From positions 1,528,501 to 1,592,500 of the forward strand of contig NZ_CP051461.1 in the NCBI RefSeq assembly GCF_012584515.1: a stretch of DNA of 64,000 nucleotides, read 5' to 3'. Shown in pieces: positions 50,079 through 60,188 of the stretch. The position numbers and the translations under genes are program-made. Under the pieces are notes generated by a model. That model saw only the letters and a list, made by a program, of their open reading frames with translations, was not told the DNA's origin and did no database searches. This DNA is from Polaromonas vacuolata. GTDB taxonomy: Bacteria > Pseudomonadota > Gammaproteobacteria > Burkholderiales > Burkholderiaceae_C. Numbering within the stretch: position 1 is the stretch's first letter; each line of letters opens with the position of its first letter.

Positions 50079-53000
50079 AAATATTAGCCATTCGCGGCAA
50101 GAACCTTGCCTCACTGTCCGCAGAGTTTGAAGTTAATTACCAAACAGAGCCTCTGCGCTCTGCCGGTTTATATGCGATTACCGGCCCGACTGGCGCGGGT
50201 AAAAGCACTTTGCTAGATGCGCTTTGCCTAGCCTTGTATGAAAAAACACCGCGGCTTCGATTCGCTAAAACTAACGGAGAAAATATTCCCGATGTGGGCG
50301 AGAACGATATCAGCCCAGGGCATACGCGCACCATCTTGCGTCGAGGTGCTGGCGAGGGCTATGCAGAAGTAGACTTTATCGGCAGCGATGGTGTAGCTTA
50401 CCGGTCCCGCTGGAGTGTGCGCCGGGCACGTATTAAGGGGGATGGAAAACTGCAAGCCAGTGAGATGACATTCACGCGTATTGCAGACCGTCAAGCCTTG
50501 GGCGATCAACGTAAAACCGAAACGCTAAAGCGTATCGAAAAAGCCATTGGCCTTAGCTTTGAGCAATTCACTCGCGCCGTCCTGTTGGCGCAAAACGATT
50601 TTGCAGCGTTTCTTAAGGCAAGCGACGATGAGCGCGCTGAACTACTGCAAACCCTGACCGGTACGTCACAATTTTCCGACCTCTCTGTGCGCGCCTATCA
50701 ACGCATGAAGGACGAAAAAAATCAGCTTGAGCAATTGAATATTCAGCTTGAGATGCAAGCACCCTTGTCAGCTGATTTGCGCGCCGCACATGAGGCGCAA
50801 GCACAAAGCAAAAGCTTAGAAGTCAAAGATTTAGGGACAGAAAAAACGGCGCTTGAAGACCAGCTTCGCTGGCATCAGAATTTTGCAAGTTTGACCGATG
50901 CTGTGAATCTTGCCAAGTATGCACAAACGGCGGCTGAATTAGAAAAGCATAATGCTCAGCCACGCAAAACTGAGTTATTCCAAATTGACCAAGTGCAAGA
51001 AGCACGCCCTTTGCGGCATGCGCTGCAGCGTTTGCAAGCAGAGCTAGAAAAATACCAAGTTCAGACACAGCAAGCCAGTCTTGCGTTAGACGATGCGGCG
51101 ATGAAAGCGTCCGCGCACGCAGCTGAGCTGACAGCTGCACAAGCGCTAACTGCCAGTGCTGAGACGGATCACGCGTTGGCACAGCCGCAGCTCGATCAGG
51201 CTAAAGCGCTAGATGTGCAAATTAATACCTTGCAAGCCCCAATGACTGCGGCGCTTGAAGCGAAAAATCAAGCCGTCAAAATGCGTGATGTTAGCCAGAC
51301 ACAGCTCAGCGAAAAGCAGACTCAATTGCAGCAAGCGCAAGCTGAGCATGCACAGACTGAGCAGTGGTTGGCCCAACACCTTCACTTGCGACCTTTGGCT
51401 GACGGCTGGCAGCGTTTTGAAACGCTATTTGCACAAGCTGGCAATGACCTTGCTAACCTGGCTAAAGCGCGCACTCAACAGGTATTTTTCACCCACAAAG
51501 CGGAGAGCTTGGCCAGCACATGGATAAGTGTCGAGCAAGCATTGGGCATTGCAAAAAAAACACTACGATGCGGCGGTCGAATCGTTGATCGCGTCAGGCC
51601 AAGCTCTGGCTTTGTTTCATGCGCCACAAATGTTTGAAAAAAAACAAATTTTCAATCAGCGGCGTGAACAAGTCGTCACTGCGCTTGCGTTGTGGATGAG
51701 AATCCATACGCAAAAGACAAATTCAAATCAGCTTGAGCAGCAGTCTCAAACTCAATTAGTCAGTGTCTCAAAAATCGAAAGTGAACTTCAAGCTGCGCAA
51801 GCTTTAGCGCCTATGTTGGCGCGTGATTGCGCATCGGTAGAGCAAACGTTGCAAATTGCACAATTGGTAGCGAGTGAAAGCGCCGAAGGTTTGCGGGAAC
51901 AACTGCAAGCGGGTCTGGCCTGTCCGGTGTGTGGTGGACTTGAGCATCCTTATGCTGTCCATCTCCCGTATCAAGACGCTGCCTTGATAGCGTTAAAAAA
52001 TAATGTGACAAATAAACGCAATGAGAGCCAAGCGCTGATCACCCGTATAGGTATTTTATCAAGCACACTTTCATCTGCTCAAACCCAACTTGAACAACTC
52101 AGTGCTACACGTCTTGTGTCGGATAACACTACGCTTAAATTTCAAGCGGAATGGGTTCAGCACGCTATGCGTGCTGAGCTTGTACTGGTTGCTGAAAATG
52201 ATATTCAAGTCTGCTTAGATTCGGCTTTAGTTGTTATCACCTCTCACTTGGAAAAGTTGACTGCTCAAGAGATTGGTTTTCAAAAAGCGCTTCAGGAAAA
52301 AGAAACGCTTCAAGTCGCCAAAGATAAATCTCAATTGGCATTACAAAGTCAAAAAGAGACGTTTGATTCGCTAACGCAAGAACAAAAAATTAATCACCAA
52401 GCACTGCAATCCGTTGTGCAGCAGATAGCCGAATTAACGCCTCAAATCGAAAGCACACTACTGCTAATTAGCAACGGTTTTGTCGATGCACGCTGGCAAG
52501 AAAGCTGGAGACAGGACGCCAGCACTTTTGTAGCGCAATGTAAAAAAGATGTGTTTAGCTGGAATAGCAAACAAAAAAATTCAGTTGAATTTTTTAGTCA
52601 CATTCAACTGCTGGGTAATGCGCTTGAATCCTTAACTTTGGCGCTTAAGAAAAATATCCAAACCTTGACGGATCAGAGCGATCAATGCAGCCACCAAGAA
52701 TTGGTTTTACAAATCATTCGGGAAAAGCGTAAAGCATTGTTTGACGGGAAAAGCACGCAAGACATTGAGGCGAATTTTAATAATGCAGTAGCTTTAGCGC
52801 GTCAGGCACAAACTAATTTTCAATTACTTAGCCAGCAATCGTCTAGTCAGCACACTCGTTTGGTTGAAGTGACGCGTCAAAGTGTTGCTCAGGTAGTTAG
52901 CAGTAACTATGAGTTGTCTCAAGCGCAAACTAATTTTGATGTGTGGTGCGACTCATTTCAATCTCGCACTGATGTCGCTGAGCTAGGTACTAGTTGCTCA

Positions 53001-53822
53001 CTTGAGCACTTGCAGCGTTGGTTAGATGTCCCACTGGCTTGGGCAGTGACAGAGCGCATTGAACTGCAAGAAATTGACACTGCGCTTGCTAGCGCTCAAG
53101 CGGTGTTGACTCAGCAAAGTCTGAACTTGACCCGCCATCAAGCGGTCTGCTCCACATCCGAGGATGTGCTTAGCGTTGCTAATAAATTGTCTGAATTAGA
53201 GAAAACTTTGTTAGCCGTTAGCGAAGCCTTAACTGCTTTACGAATTGCACTGGCCGAGGATGACAAGCGCTTGGGCGCTACCAATGACTTACGTCTAAAA
53301 ATTCAATTGCAATCGACGCGTACAGATTTGTGGGCCAGACTTGGTGAATTGATTGGCTCTGCCGATGGTAAAAAGTTTCGCAACTTTGCCCAACAAATGA
53401 CCTTGGATATTTTGCTGGGTTATGCCAATAGTCATCTGCAAAGTCTGACCAAGCGCTACCGTTTGCAACGCATCAAAAACTCTTTGGGCTTGCTAGTCGT
53501 CGATCAAGACATGGGCGACGAAGTGCGCTCTGTGCATTCTTTGTCTGGCGGCGAATCATTTTTGGTCTCATTGGCACTGGCGTTGGGCTTGGCATCGCTG
53601 TCATCGCATCAAGTGCGTGTCGAGTCATTGTTTATTGATGAAGGTTTTGGCAGTTTGGATGCCGATGCTTTGCTGCTGGCCATGGAGGCTTTGGATAAGC
53701 TGCAAGCTCAGGGTCGCAAGGTCGGCGTGATCTCGCATGTGCAGGAAATGACTGAGCGCATCAACACCCGCGTTCAAGTTCAGCGTATGGCGGGCGGAGT
53801 CAGCAAGGTCGTGGTGAGTTAA
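50075..53822 (+). CDS. sbcC: Exonuclease subunit SbcC, frame broken in an A8 run
   Basis: The N-terminal frame 50075-51637 has Walker A YAITGPTGAGKSTLLDALCL and a coiled-coil region. A second frame from about 51552 to 53822 contains the zinc hook CPVCGGLEHP and the C-terminal signature LSGGESFLVSLALALGLASL followed by VESLFIDEGFGSLDADALLL. The frames would join if one A were removed from the eight As at 51553-51560; the restored protein has about 1,248 residues, the usual size. Without it, translation ends after 520 residues. Either sequencing error or real frameshift; the coding quality of both halves is good, so if real it is recent. Confidence 0.88.
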
Positions 53823-53995
53823 CGCAGTCTCTAGGGTTAACTTTGAGGTCTGCTTAATGGGACTTAATCTCACTGGCTTGTGTCTGACCATCTCAATTGC
53901 GCTGGGTTTATTCAGATACGTAAGACACCGCTGTTTTGAATCGGCTCAGTTCAATGCAAGGCTTTTTAAGGCGGGTAATCGGTTATGTTCTACGT

Positions 53996-54892
53996 ATGAC
54001 ATTGACGCGATTTTCTAAGCTCTTACCGATTCTTGCGCTCTTGGGTTCTGTGACTGCCTTGGGTATTGGGACTTCTTTTGCCAAGCAGCTTTTTCCGCAT
54101 GTCGGTTCTTTGGGTACTACTGCATTGCGCGTGGGTTTTTCAGCTTTGCTGTTGTTAATGCTGTGGCGACCATGGCGCTGGCCGCTCTCGCGGGTTGATG
54201 CCGTCTCTGTTGTTAAGTACGGCGTGGCGCTGGGGTTTATGAATCTGCTGTTTTACATGTCTTTGCGGACTATTCCGTTTGGTGTGGCGGTAGCGATTGA
54301 GTTTTCTGGGCCGCTTGCCGTGGCTATGGCCTATTCGCGTAAACCGATTGATTTTGTATGGCTGGCGCTGGCTGTTGTGGGATTGGCCTTGCTAATACCT
54401 TTAGGCAATAGCGCAGTGAATGTGACTAGTTTGGATGTTGAAGGCATGCTTTACGCATTTGCCGCAGCCGTGTGTTGGGGCGCTTATATTGTGTTTGGCA
54501 AACGCTTGTCTCACTTACATGCGGGACATTCTGTGGCTTTGGGGCTGACTGTGGCGGCCATCACGGTTGTGCCGTTTGGTGTCTGGCATGCGGGCAGTGC
54601 TTTGCTTGACCCCAAAATCTTGCTGTTTGGACTCGGCGTAGCGGCTGTGTCTAGTGCCATACCGATTTCTTTAGAAATGGTCGCTTTAAAGCGTCTGCCT
54701 CAAAAAGCTTTTGGCATCATGACCAGCATGGAGCCAGCCGTCGCTGCGCTAATGGGTTTATTTTTTCTCGATGAGTATTTGACTTGGCTGCAATGGCTAG
54801 CCGTTGTCTGCATCATGATGGCTGCTCTGGGTAGTTCGGCGACGGCACGACGTGATCAAGTCAAAAGTGCGCCAGCAGTGGTCTTGATGTGA
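53996..54892 (+). CDS. EamA-family exporter, RhtA-like
   Basis: 298 residues from ATG 53996 (the frame is open to 53936, and other starts are possible). Ten transmembrane segments; C-terminal half has FAAAVCWGAYIVFGKRLSHL and SLEMVALKRLPQKAFGIMTSMEPAVAAL, as in RhtA threonine/homoserine exporters. The likely role is efflux of amino acids or related small compounds. It is transcribed on its own, after sbcC. The substrate is inferred from family only. Confidence 0.8.
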   Translation: MTLTRFSKLLPILALLGSVTALGIGTSFAKQLFPHVGSLGTTALRVGFSALLLLMLWRPWRWPLSRVDAVSVVKYGVALGFMNLLFYMSLRTIPFGVAVAIEFSGPLAVAMAYSRKPIDFVWLALAVVGLALLIPLGNSAVNVTSLDVEGMLYAFAAAVCWGAYIVFGKRLSHLHAGHSVALGLTVAAITVVPFGVWHAGSALLDPKILLFGLGVAAVSSAIPISLEMVALKRLPQKAFGIMTSMEPAVAALMGLFFLDEYLTWLQWLAVVCIMMAALGSSATARRDQVKSAPAVVLM

Positions 54893-54939
54893 GTTATTGG
54901 GTGCGCGTTGACGAGCTAGGGGTTGCTAAAAGCTAGGCA

Positions 54940-55758
54940 TCATTTGGTTAAGCTAGGCCACTCGACAGTGCGCTTGATAACACCGTACAAACACCAAAAC
55001 ATCAGCAACGGAATAACCAGCGTTTGAAGCACGAAAATCACAATCAGTTTGATGATGTGCTCGACGGCTTGCTCTGCGGCGGCTTTTAAATTTTGAAAGT
55101 GCACGCTGACGTCAGCATTTTTATCGAACCAGCCTTTCATTTTTTCTACTAGGCTTTGGCTGCTCGCTGTGCTTTGCGCTACTGGATTGAGTTGGTCGGC
55201 TTGGCCTGATGTTGTGCTGATTGAGTTTTGACTGACGGCGTAGTCGGCGGCTAGATATTTTTGCCACAACATATCAGTGCCTATCGTCACCACTGGAACG
55301 GCGAATCTAAGCATAAGAAGAATTAGCAACAATCGTGACAGCAAGGCGGGCGGGTGTGATTGGCATAAATAACACCAAGCCCAAGTTAGCGCGGCGAGTG
55401 TGACTAAAGCCGATAGTGGCCAGTAGCTGCCAATGCTGATCAAAACTTTTTGAATACCAAATATGACGCTTGCGACAAGCATCAAATTAGAAAACTGCTC
55501 CACCAAATTGTTGACCGGCTCTAACACTTGTCCGGGCGTTAAGGTAACGCCTACGCCCAAGGGTTGAATCGAGGCCTCTGTTCCTTGAGCCACAGAAATG
55601 ACGGCATTGAGCGCTCTTGCAGTGGCAAAGCTGACCAAGGCGCGCTTGAGTCCTGCATCGACTTGGCTTTTCGCTGGCCCATCCATGGGCGCCAGCCAAG
55701 CACAAGCAATTGCGGCCGCGATAAGCAGCATGACCGTGATTTTTCGGGCGACTTGCAT
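54940..55758 (-). CDS. Multi-pass membrane protein of unknown function
   Basis: 272 residues with about five hydrophobic segments (residues 9-25, 92-112, 117-135, 141-158 and 240-262). Between the last two there is a polar region rich in S, Q and A (SSQSLVEKMKGWFDKN). I recognise no family motif. The gene is alone on the minus strand, convergent to the exporter gene before it. It is a plausible conserved hypothetical protein of Burkholderiales. Confidence 0.6.
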   Translation of the reverse strand: MQVARKITVMLLIAAAIACAWLAPMDGPAKSQVDAGLKRALVSFATARALNAVISVAQGTEASIQPLGVGVTLTPGQVLEPVNNLVEQFSNLMLVASVIFGIQKVLISIGSYWPLSALVTLAALTWAWCYLCQSHPPALLSRLLLILLMLRFAVPVVTIGTDMLWQKYLAADYAVSQNSISTTSGQADQLNPVAQSTASSQSLVEKMKGWFDKNADVSVHFQNLKAAAEQAVEHIIKLIVIFVLQTLVIPLLMFWCLYGVIKRTVEWPSLTK

Positions 55759-55823
55759 GGGTATTTTTTGTTAACGCGATGGCGGCTGAGTAAGCTCAGA
55801 TTAGTTGCGCTCTTTCTCTAGAT

Positions 55824-56072
55824 TCAGGCTTGACGGGTGTGACTGGCGCGGTGGCGATCTACTTCGGTCGAGCGCAGCGCGCTATGTTTGGTCACACGTC
55901 CTGCCATGCGTTTACGCCACATGCGAAATGAGCTGGCCTTCATATGTGAGCGCATGAGTTTGACCACGCCGGATTCATTTAGCCCGAACTGAGCTTGAAT
56001 CGCTTCAAATGATGTTCTGTCTTCCCATGCCATCTCGACAATGCGTGAGATGTCTGCGTCTGTAAATGTCAT
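55824..56072 (-). CDS. TIGR03643-type small basic protein
   Basis: 82 residues from ATG 56072 (the frame is open further upstream in the next gene region). Pattern MTFTDADISRIVEMAWEDRT, then FGLNESGVVKLMRSHMKAS and FRMWRKRMAGRVTKH, the signature of the TIGR03643 family. Function is unknown; the HTH-like sequence suggests nucleic acid binding. Its start overlaps the stop region of the next minus-strand gene (56069). Confidence 0.8.
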   Translation of the reverse strand: MTFTDADISRIVEMAWEDRTSFEAIQAQFGLNESGVVKLMRSHMKASSFRMWRKRMAGRVTKHSALRSTEVDRHRASHTRQA

Positions 56073-56518
56073 ATCGCAAAACTTCCTGCTAATAAGCAAA
56101 TGCTGGCAACCAGAGTTAGTTGCAGCCTCATGGTTAGCCATTCTTTTAGTCCATAAATCGGGTAACTTCTTCGGTCTACGGCGTAGCAAGCACAAATCAC
56201 CACGGTCAACGTTATCAGTCCTTGGGAGAGCGGCAGCAGCAGTGCGATCCAAGCCACCAAGCTGGGGAAAACGCCCCATACCAAGGTGCTGATTTTTGGC
56301 GTTAGTGCTCCTCGCATGGCCAGACCCCAATGGATAGCGCCCAAAAAACTGGCAATGGTTGCACCATAAGCGAGTAATGCGTGAGCAGCTGATGCCCGCA
56401 TGGTTTGCGGGGCCAGCCAAGCAGCAAGCGCTAAACCCACAAAGGGTATCAGGCCTGCGTAGCCCAAACGTGCTGCCCAGTGCAGCAGGGGCAGATGCTC
56501 TTTGGTGGTGGTGCTCAT
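56069..56518 (-). CDS. DUF3429-type membrane protein
   Basis: 149 residues from ATG 56518 (alternative ATG 56539). Several TM segments beginning LGYAGLIPFVGLALAAWLAP, HALLAYGATIASFLGAIHWGL (a common DUF3429 signature) and ISTLVWGVFPSLVAWIALLL. The family is a small conserved inner-membrane protein of proteobacteria with unknown function. It overlaps the TIGR03643 gene by four bases, so they form an operon. Confidence 0.75.
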   Translation of the reverse strand: MSTTTKEHLPLLHWAARLGYAGLIPFVGLALAAWLAPQTMRASAAHALLAYGATIASFLGAIHWGLAMRGALTPKISTLVWGVFPSLVAWIALLLPLSQGLITLTVVICACYAVDRRSYPIYGLKEWLTMRLQLTLVASICLLAGSFAI

Positions 56519-56702
56519 GGTGTCAATACTATTTTTCAATCGTAAATGTTTGTTTGATTTTGCTGGATTCTTAGCGGTTGTTGTGGCTGCGGGCCTTTGG
56601 TGTCGGGAGTCCTTGCATTGCTTGTCATCTCTTCTTTATTTCCGCGCCATTAATGCAAGTGCATTGAGTCTTATCCTTTTAGCTAGAGCGCAAGAGTCGA
56701 GT

Positions 56703-57461
56703 TCAACTTTTCAGGGCTTCATGCATAGGTTTCCAATCACCAGAAGCCGGACACAGCGTAGCCGGCGCATTGTTAAACCAGACTTGTTCAGTCAAGAGCG
56801 TGCTTGATGTTGATGCATAGGTGTCAAAGCCTATGCCTAGTAGCTCTGCAACTTGCGTATTTTCGATGGGCAGCTCCCAAGTGAGAAAGAACTGCGAGCA
56901 CTCTTGCTCGGGTCCGAAGTCGCTGGCGTTAAAACCTGTATGGCTGTTGCGCTGAATGACTGCATGTGGCTGACCAGTGTCAAAGATAAGGGCTGTGCCT
57001 AAGGTCAGTGGGATTCGATGTCCGGTTAAGGGAAAGTGCAGGTCTAAACCTCTGTCTTGACTTAAAAAGAGATTGCAAAAAGCACTTGACCCGTACTGCT
57101 CGCCGTCATGGTGGTAGCGCGCGCCGCGGCAAGCCATGAGAGCGACTTCGCTCGAGGACAAGATGTCTGCCAAACCTATTGTGCGTGTCCAATCTTTGAT
57201 GGCCTGCACACAGTGTTTGTAATCAAGCCAACGCGCGCGGGTTCGCACCAAAGACATTGCCTCTACGTCTCCGGGCTCTAAACACAGCTGCGTTGTTATT
57301 TCTCTTTCCCAATCTGCAAGCAGCCGCGCCGTTGGGGTTGGGAAACTCAAGACGCTAGTTGGCACTGTGCTGCTCACACTGCGGCTTCGCATGCTTTGAT
57401 GGCTAAGAAAATAAGCAGTGAGTTCGACTGGATTGAGCGCCAATGGTGGTGAGTAATGCAT
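56703..57461 (-). CDS. 2OG-Fe(II) oxygenase-like protein
   Basis: 252 residues. A double-stranded beta-helix is suggested by ARYHHDGEQYGSSAFCNLFL (an H-x-D pair) followed by TALIFDTGQPHAVIQR (distal H and R). This matches the iron and 2-oxoglutarate ligands of small dioxygenases. The C-terminal 60 residues (TSSTLLTEQVWFNNAPATL) are unassigned. There is no strong family name and no operon partner; substrate unknown. Confidence 0.5.
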   Translation of the reverse strand: MHYSPPLALNPVELTAYFLSHQSMRSRSVSSTVPTSVLSFPTPTARLLADWEREITTQLCLEPGDVEAMSLVRTRARWLDYKHCVQAIKDWTRTIGLADILSSSEVALMACRGARYHHDGEQYGSSAFCNLFLSQDRGLDLHFPLTGHRIPLTLGTALIFDTGQPHAVIQRNSHTGFNASDFGPEQECSQFFLTWELPIENTQVAELLGIGFDTYASTSSTLLTEQVWFNNAPATLCPASGDWKPMHEALKS

Positions 57462-57639
57462 TTCAGCCAGTGTAATGATGCTGCTGCAAAGCCGTTGCTA
57501 AGCCCTGAGTTTTTTACACTTCCCCTTTTTGAATTCTGTTTGTGTGAAATTTCCTCAGCGTGCTATGGTTATTAAGCAAATAGGCTGCGGTGTCTAAAGA
57601 CAACACTTAAATCAGGGAAATACCCAATTTTTTAAATAC

Positions 57640-57665
57640 TGCTGCATAATTGCTGCACTGCAACA
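57640..57665 (+). promoter_or_regulatory. PhaR-type operator candidate before the phasin gene
   Basis: Two TGCTGCA direct repeats 11 bp apart (57640-57646 and 57651-57657) followed by CTGCAACA. TGC-rich sites of this form are bound by PhaR upstream of phaP genes. The site lies 20-45 bp before the start codon. Confidence 0.4.
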
Positions 57666-57685
57666 TTTTATTTAAAGGATTCAAC

Positions 57686-58147
57686 ATGTTCACAAACACA
57701 CCATTCGAAGCCGCTGCAAAAGCCATGAAAGAAAACGCTGAGAAATTCAATGCAGCGTCTGCTCAAGAAGCCTTCAAGCCAATGATGGCCCAACTCCAAG
57801 CCTGGACTGACTTGGCACAAAAGCAAGCGCAATCTGCTCAAGTGTCTATGGCTGCAACGATGGAGTCCTTCAAGTCCGTCAAAGAGCCACAGTCGGCTTT
57901 TGAAGCGATGAAGGTTTCGGCTGAAAACAGCATGGCAATGGCCACGCAAAATCTTAAAGACGTGACGGCACTGGGTGTTTCCCAGTTCCACACCAGCGTT
58001 GATGCGTTAGAAAAAGCCCACCCAGCACCAGAAGCTTTCTCCAATGTCGCCAAAGGCATGAAAGACGCAGCAACTAAGATTGAAGTGTCTATTGAGTCCG
58101 CCATGAAGCAGGGTTCTGCCGCTATCAAGAAGACACGCGGCGGCTAA
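57686..58147 (+). CDS. Phasin family protein
   Basis: 153 residues from ATG 57686, preceded by AAAGGA. The start FTNTPFEAAAKAMKENAEKF, AWTDLAQKQAQSAQVSMA and a C-terminal SIESAMKQGSAAIKKTRG are typical of phasins that coat polyhydroxyalkanoate granules. It is amphipathic and alanine-rich without TM segments. It is monocistronic; a candidate PhaR box lies upstream, consistent with induction when granules form. No PHA synthesis genes are in the window. Confidence 0.85.
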   Translation: MFTNTPFEAAAKAMKENAEKFNAASAQEAFKPMMAQLQAWTDLAQKQAQSAQVSMAATMESFKSVKEPQSAFEAMKVSAENSMAMATQNLKDVTALGVSQFHTSVDALEKAHPAPEAFSNVAKGMKDAATKIEVSIESAMKQGSAAIKKTRGG

Positions 58148-58244
58148 GCTCAATAGCTAGCTAATTGGCTACTATTTAAATTGATTTTGGTTTGCGCAGT
58201 TTTAAAGATAATTTGACTGATAACTGAGTTAGAATTGCAGCTTC

Positions 58245-58321
<77 letters not shown>

Positions 58322-58346
58322 ATATGAGTTTTACGACTCGCAAAAA

Positions 58347-58375
58347 TCAAAAGCCCACTTCTAGTGGGCTTTTGA
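58347..58375 (+). terminator. Intrinsic terminator after tRNA-fMet
   Basis: TCAAAAGCCCACT and AGTGGGCTTTTGA form a 13-bp stem with a three-base loop; the 3' arm gives the U-run (GGGCTTTTG). Confidence 0.85.
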
Positions 58376-58496
58376 CATTTCAGACCATTAATGGCTTTCT
58401 CGTATTTGTTTAATCTTTTGGATTGCATCTCTGGCGAATCAAAGCTTATTTTTGTTCTTGATTAAAAAATTCAAACCCTGAACAGGAAAAATCTCT

Positions 58497-58802
58497 ATGC
58501 GTAATTTAATCGGCCATGCCGGTGTCGAACTGATTTGGAACGATGAAGACAAAACCAGAAACCTCAACATCAAAGGCGAGGAATTTGTTTTAGAAGAAGG
58601 CGGCGAGCCCGTGACCAAAGACGGTGAAACGTCGACTTGGTATCTCTTTAAGCATGTCAACGAAGAGTTTGGTTTTGAATTAGTGGTTGATTTTGTTGAA
58701 GTCGAAAATCGGATTTTCAGCTATGAGCTCAAAAGCCAATTCCTAAAAAAAGACTTCAAGGCCGTCAATATTCTGGATGACGAACTCGATTTGAGTCTTT
58801 AA
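58497..58802 (+). CDS. Small conserved protein of unknown function
   Basis: 101 residues, acidic: MRNLIGHAGVELIWNDEDKT then FVLEEGGEPVTKDGETSTWY and a C-terminal ILDDELDLSL. No motif is recognised. It is beta-rich by composition. It is alone after the tRNA terminator; no operon or regulatory context is visible. Coding is supported by good reading frame and start at an ATG after a weak GGAAAA site. Confidence 0.6.
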   Translation: MRNLIGHAGVELIWNDEDKTRNLNIKGEEFVLEEGGEPVTKDGETSTWYLFKHVNEEFGFELVVDFVEVENRIFSYELKSQFLKKDFKAVNILDDELDLSL

Positions 58803-58820
58803 TTTTGCTTGTTCGCAGCT

Positions 58821-59765
58821 TTACTGACCTGTGAACTTTTTTGACGCTTGGCTTTTAAGTGAGTATGAAGTTTGCATCCGGTTTGGGTGCTGGCGGCGCA
58901 CCTCACCTAGCATTTCTCTGAGGCTGGCGTCTATGCCGGCGACCATTGCATCGAGAGCCAAGTCATTCGCCGCCAGACCAAACGGCTCTTCAATCTCATC
59001 ACTTAAAGATTCAAGCGCAAAAAATGTGTAAGACACAATGGTCACAACCAGCGGTGTCATCAGTCCTATGGTGTCGACCAGTCCAAACGGCAGCAAGCCG
59101 CAATACAAATAAGCACTGCGGTGCAGAATTACTGAATAGGTAAACGGCAGTGGCGTGTTGGCGATACGCTCACAGCTGCCGAGGGCGAGCGATAAGCCGT
59201 CTAACGAGACCTCCATTTTGTGCGCCAATGCTGGCTCTAGCGCTTGCTTGGCGCGGCATTCCTGCAACCAGCGTCCTAACCAAAGCAATACCAGTGTCGG
59301 GGCTGAGCGGGCGCTGGTGATCTGGCTGGTCAAAGATTCGCTGAACAAACCTTGCGTTTGTGCCGTATTCGGCAAACCGCGCAACTGGTTGCGCATGGTG
59401 GCGGCAAAACCAATCAAACCCAGTACAAAGGGTCGCGCGTCATGGCTTGGCGCCAACAAGGTGAGGGATTGACGCGCCAGATTGCGCGACTCCACCAACA
59501 CGCTGCCCCACTGTTTGCGCGCTTCCCAGTAACGGTCATAGCTGGCGTTGATGCGAAACCCTAAAAAAATGGCAATCGCTACGCCCATCAGGGAGAAGGC
59601 GCTGGAGTTGAGCGTGATCTTCCACGTGAAGAGTTGCCCGTGTGCGGCCACTACCAAGCATGAAAGGGTAAAGATAAAGATCAGCTGCCCTGCGATCTGG
59701 TGTAGCAATGAGCCACGGCGAACGAATAACAGGCGAATCCAATGGGGGCGGGGACGAATAATCAC
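58821..59765 (-). CDS. Bestrophin-like anion channel protein
   Basis: I chose GTG 59765, which yields VIIRPRPHWIRLLF, the normal start of bacterial bestrophins; ATG 59843 would add 26 residues that do not look conserved. About 314 residues. TM segments begin near LHQIAGQLIFIFTLSCLVV, with ASYDRYWEARKQWGSVLVES (a family signature) and, in the C-terminal half, YTFFALESLSDEIEEPFGLA. Bestrophin-like proteins form chloride or cation channels in the inner membrane. No operon partner. Confidence 0.8.
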   Translation of the reverse strand: MIIRPRPHWIRLLFVRRGSLLHQIAGQLIFIFTLSCLVVAAHGQLFTWKITLNSSAFSLMGVAIAIFLGFRINASYDRYWEARKQWGSVLVESRNLARQSLTLLAPSHDARPFVLGLIGFAATMRNQLRGLPNTAQTQGLFSESLTSQITSARSAPTLVLLWLGRWLQECRAKQALEPALAHKMEVSLDGLSLALGSCERIANTPLPFTYSVILHRSAYLYCGLLPFGLVDTIGLMTPLVVTIVSYTFFALESLSDEIEEPFGLAANDLALDAMVAGIDASLREMLGEVRRQHPNRMQTSYSLKSQASKKFTGQ

Positions 59766-59847
59766 GCAGAAATTACAGCTAGTGTCGGGATAGCTATTTT
59801 GCACCCAGCTTTCAGGGGCATGAACACTGCCGCACGACGACATTCAA

Positions 59848-60084
59848 ATGCTGACCCGCAACTGGAGTGACTACCCGATTTTGCGGTTTTCGCAGTTGCT
59901 TAAGGTGCAGGTTGAACTGATTAACCGGCCCGAGCTGCCTTCGCTAGGTGAGGGCGCTCACGGGCATGGGCCGACGGTAACGGCGATTGCCTTTGCCTTT
60001 GCCTTTGCCTTTGCCCATGCGTCGGGTAAACGATTGCGAGATCTTCCTATGACTGCCGAGCGGCTCAAAAAATTCTTGGTTTAA
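59848..60084 (+). pseudogene. C-terminal remnant of a molybdopterin-binding dehydrogenase
   Basis: 78 residues starting in a cut frame: NWSDYPILRFSQLLKVQVEL, PELPSLGEGAHGHGPTVTAI and RLRDLPMTAERLKKFLV. This is the C-terminus of the large subunit of xanthine dehydrogenase/aldehyde oxidase family enzymes (about 700-800 residues when complete). The preceding 650 residues are absent. A (GCCTTT)4 microsatellite (59989-60015) encodes FAFAFA and has expanded inside the fragment. It is a relic, not a functional gene. Confidence 0.8.
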
Positions 60085-60188
60085 AAGGTTTTGCTTGGAG
60101 GCAGACCAGTCAGTTAGTCAGTTCATAGGCCAAGCCGCAACCTAGGCTGTTTAACGTCGTCGCTGGTTTAACCATGCCGCTTGCGTCA

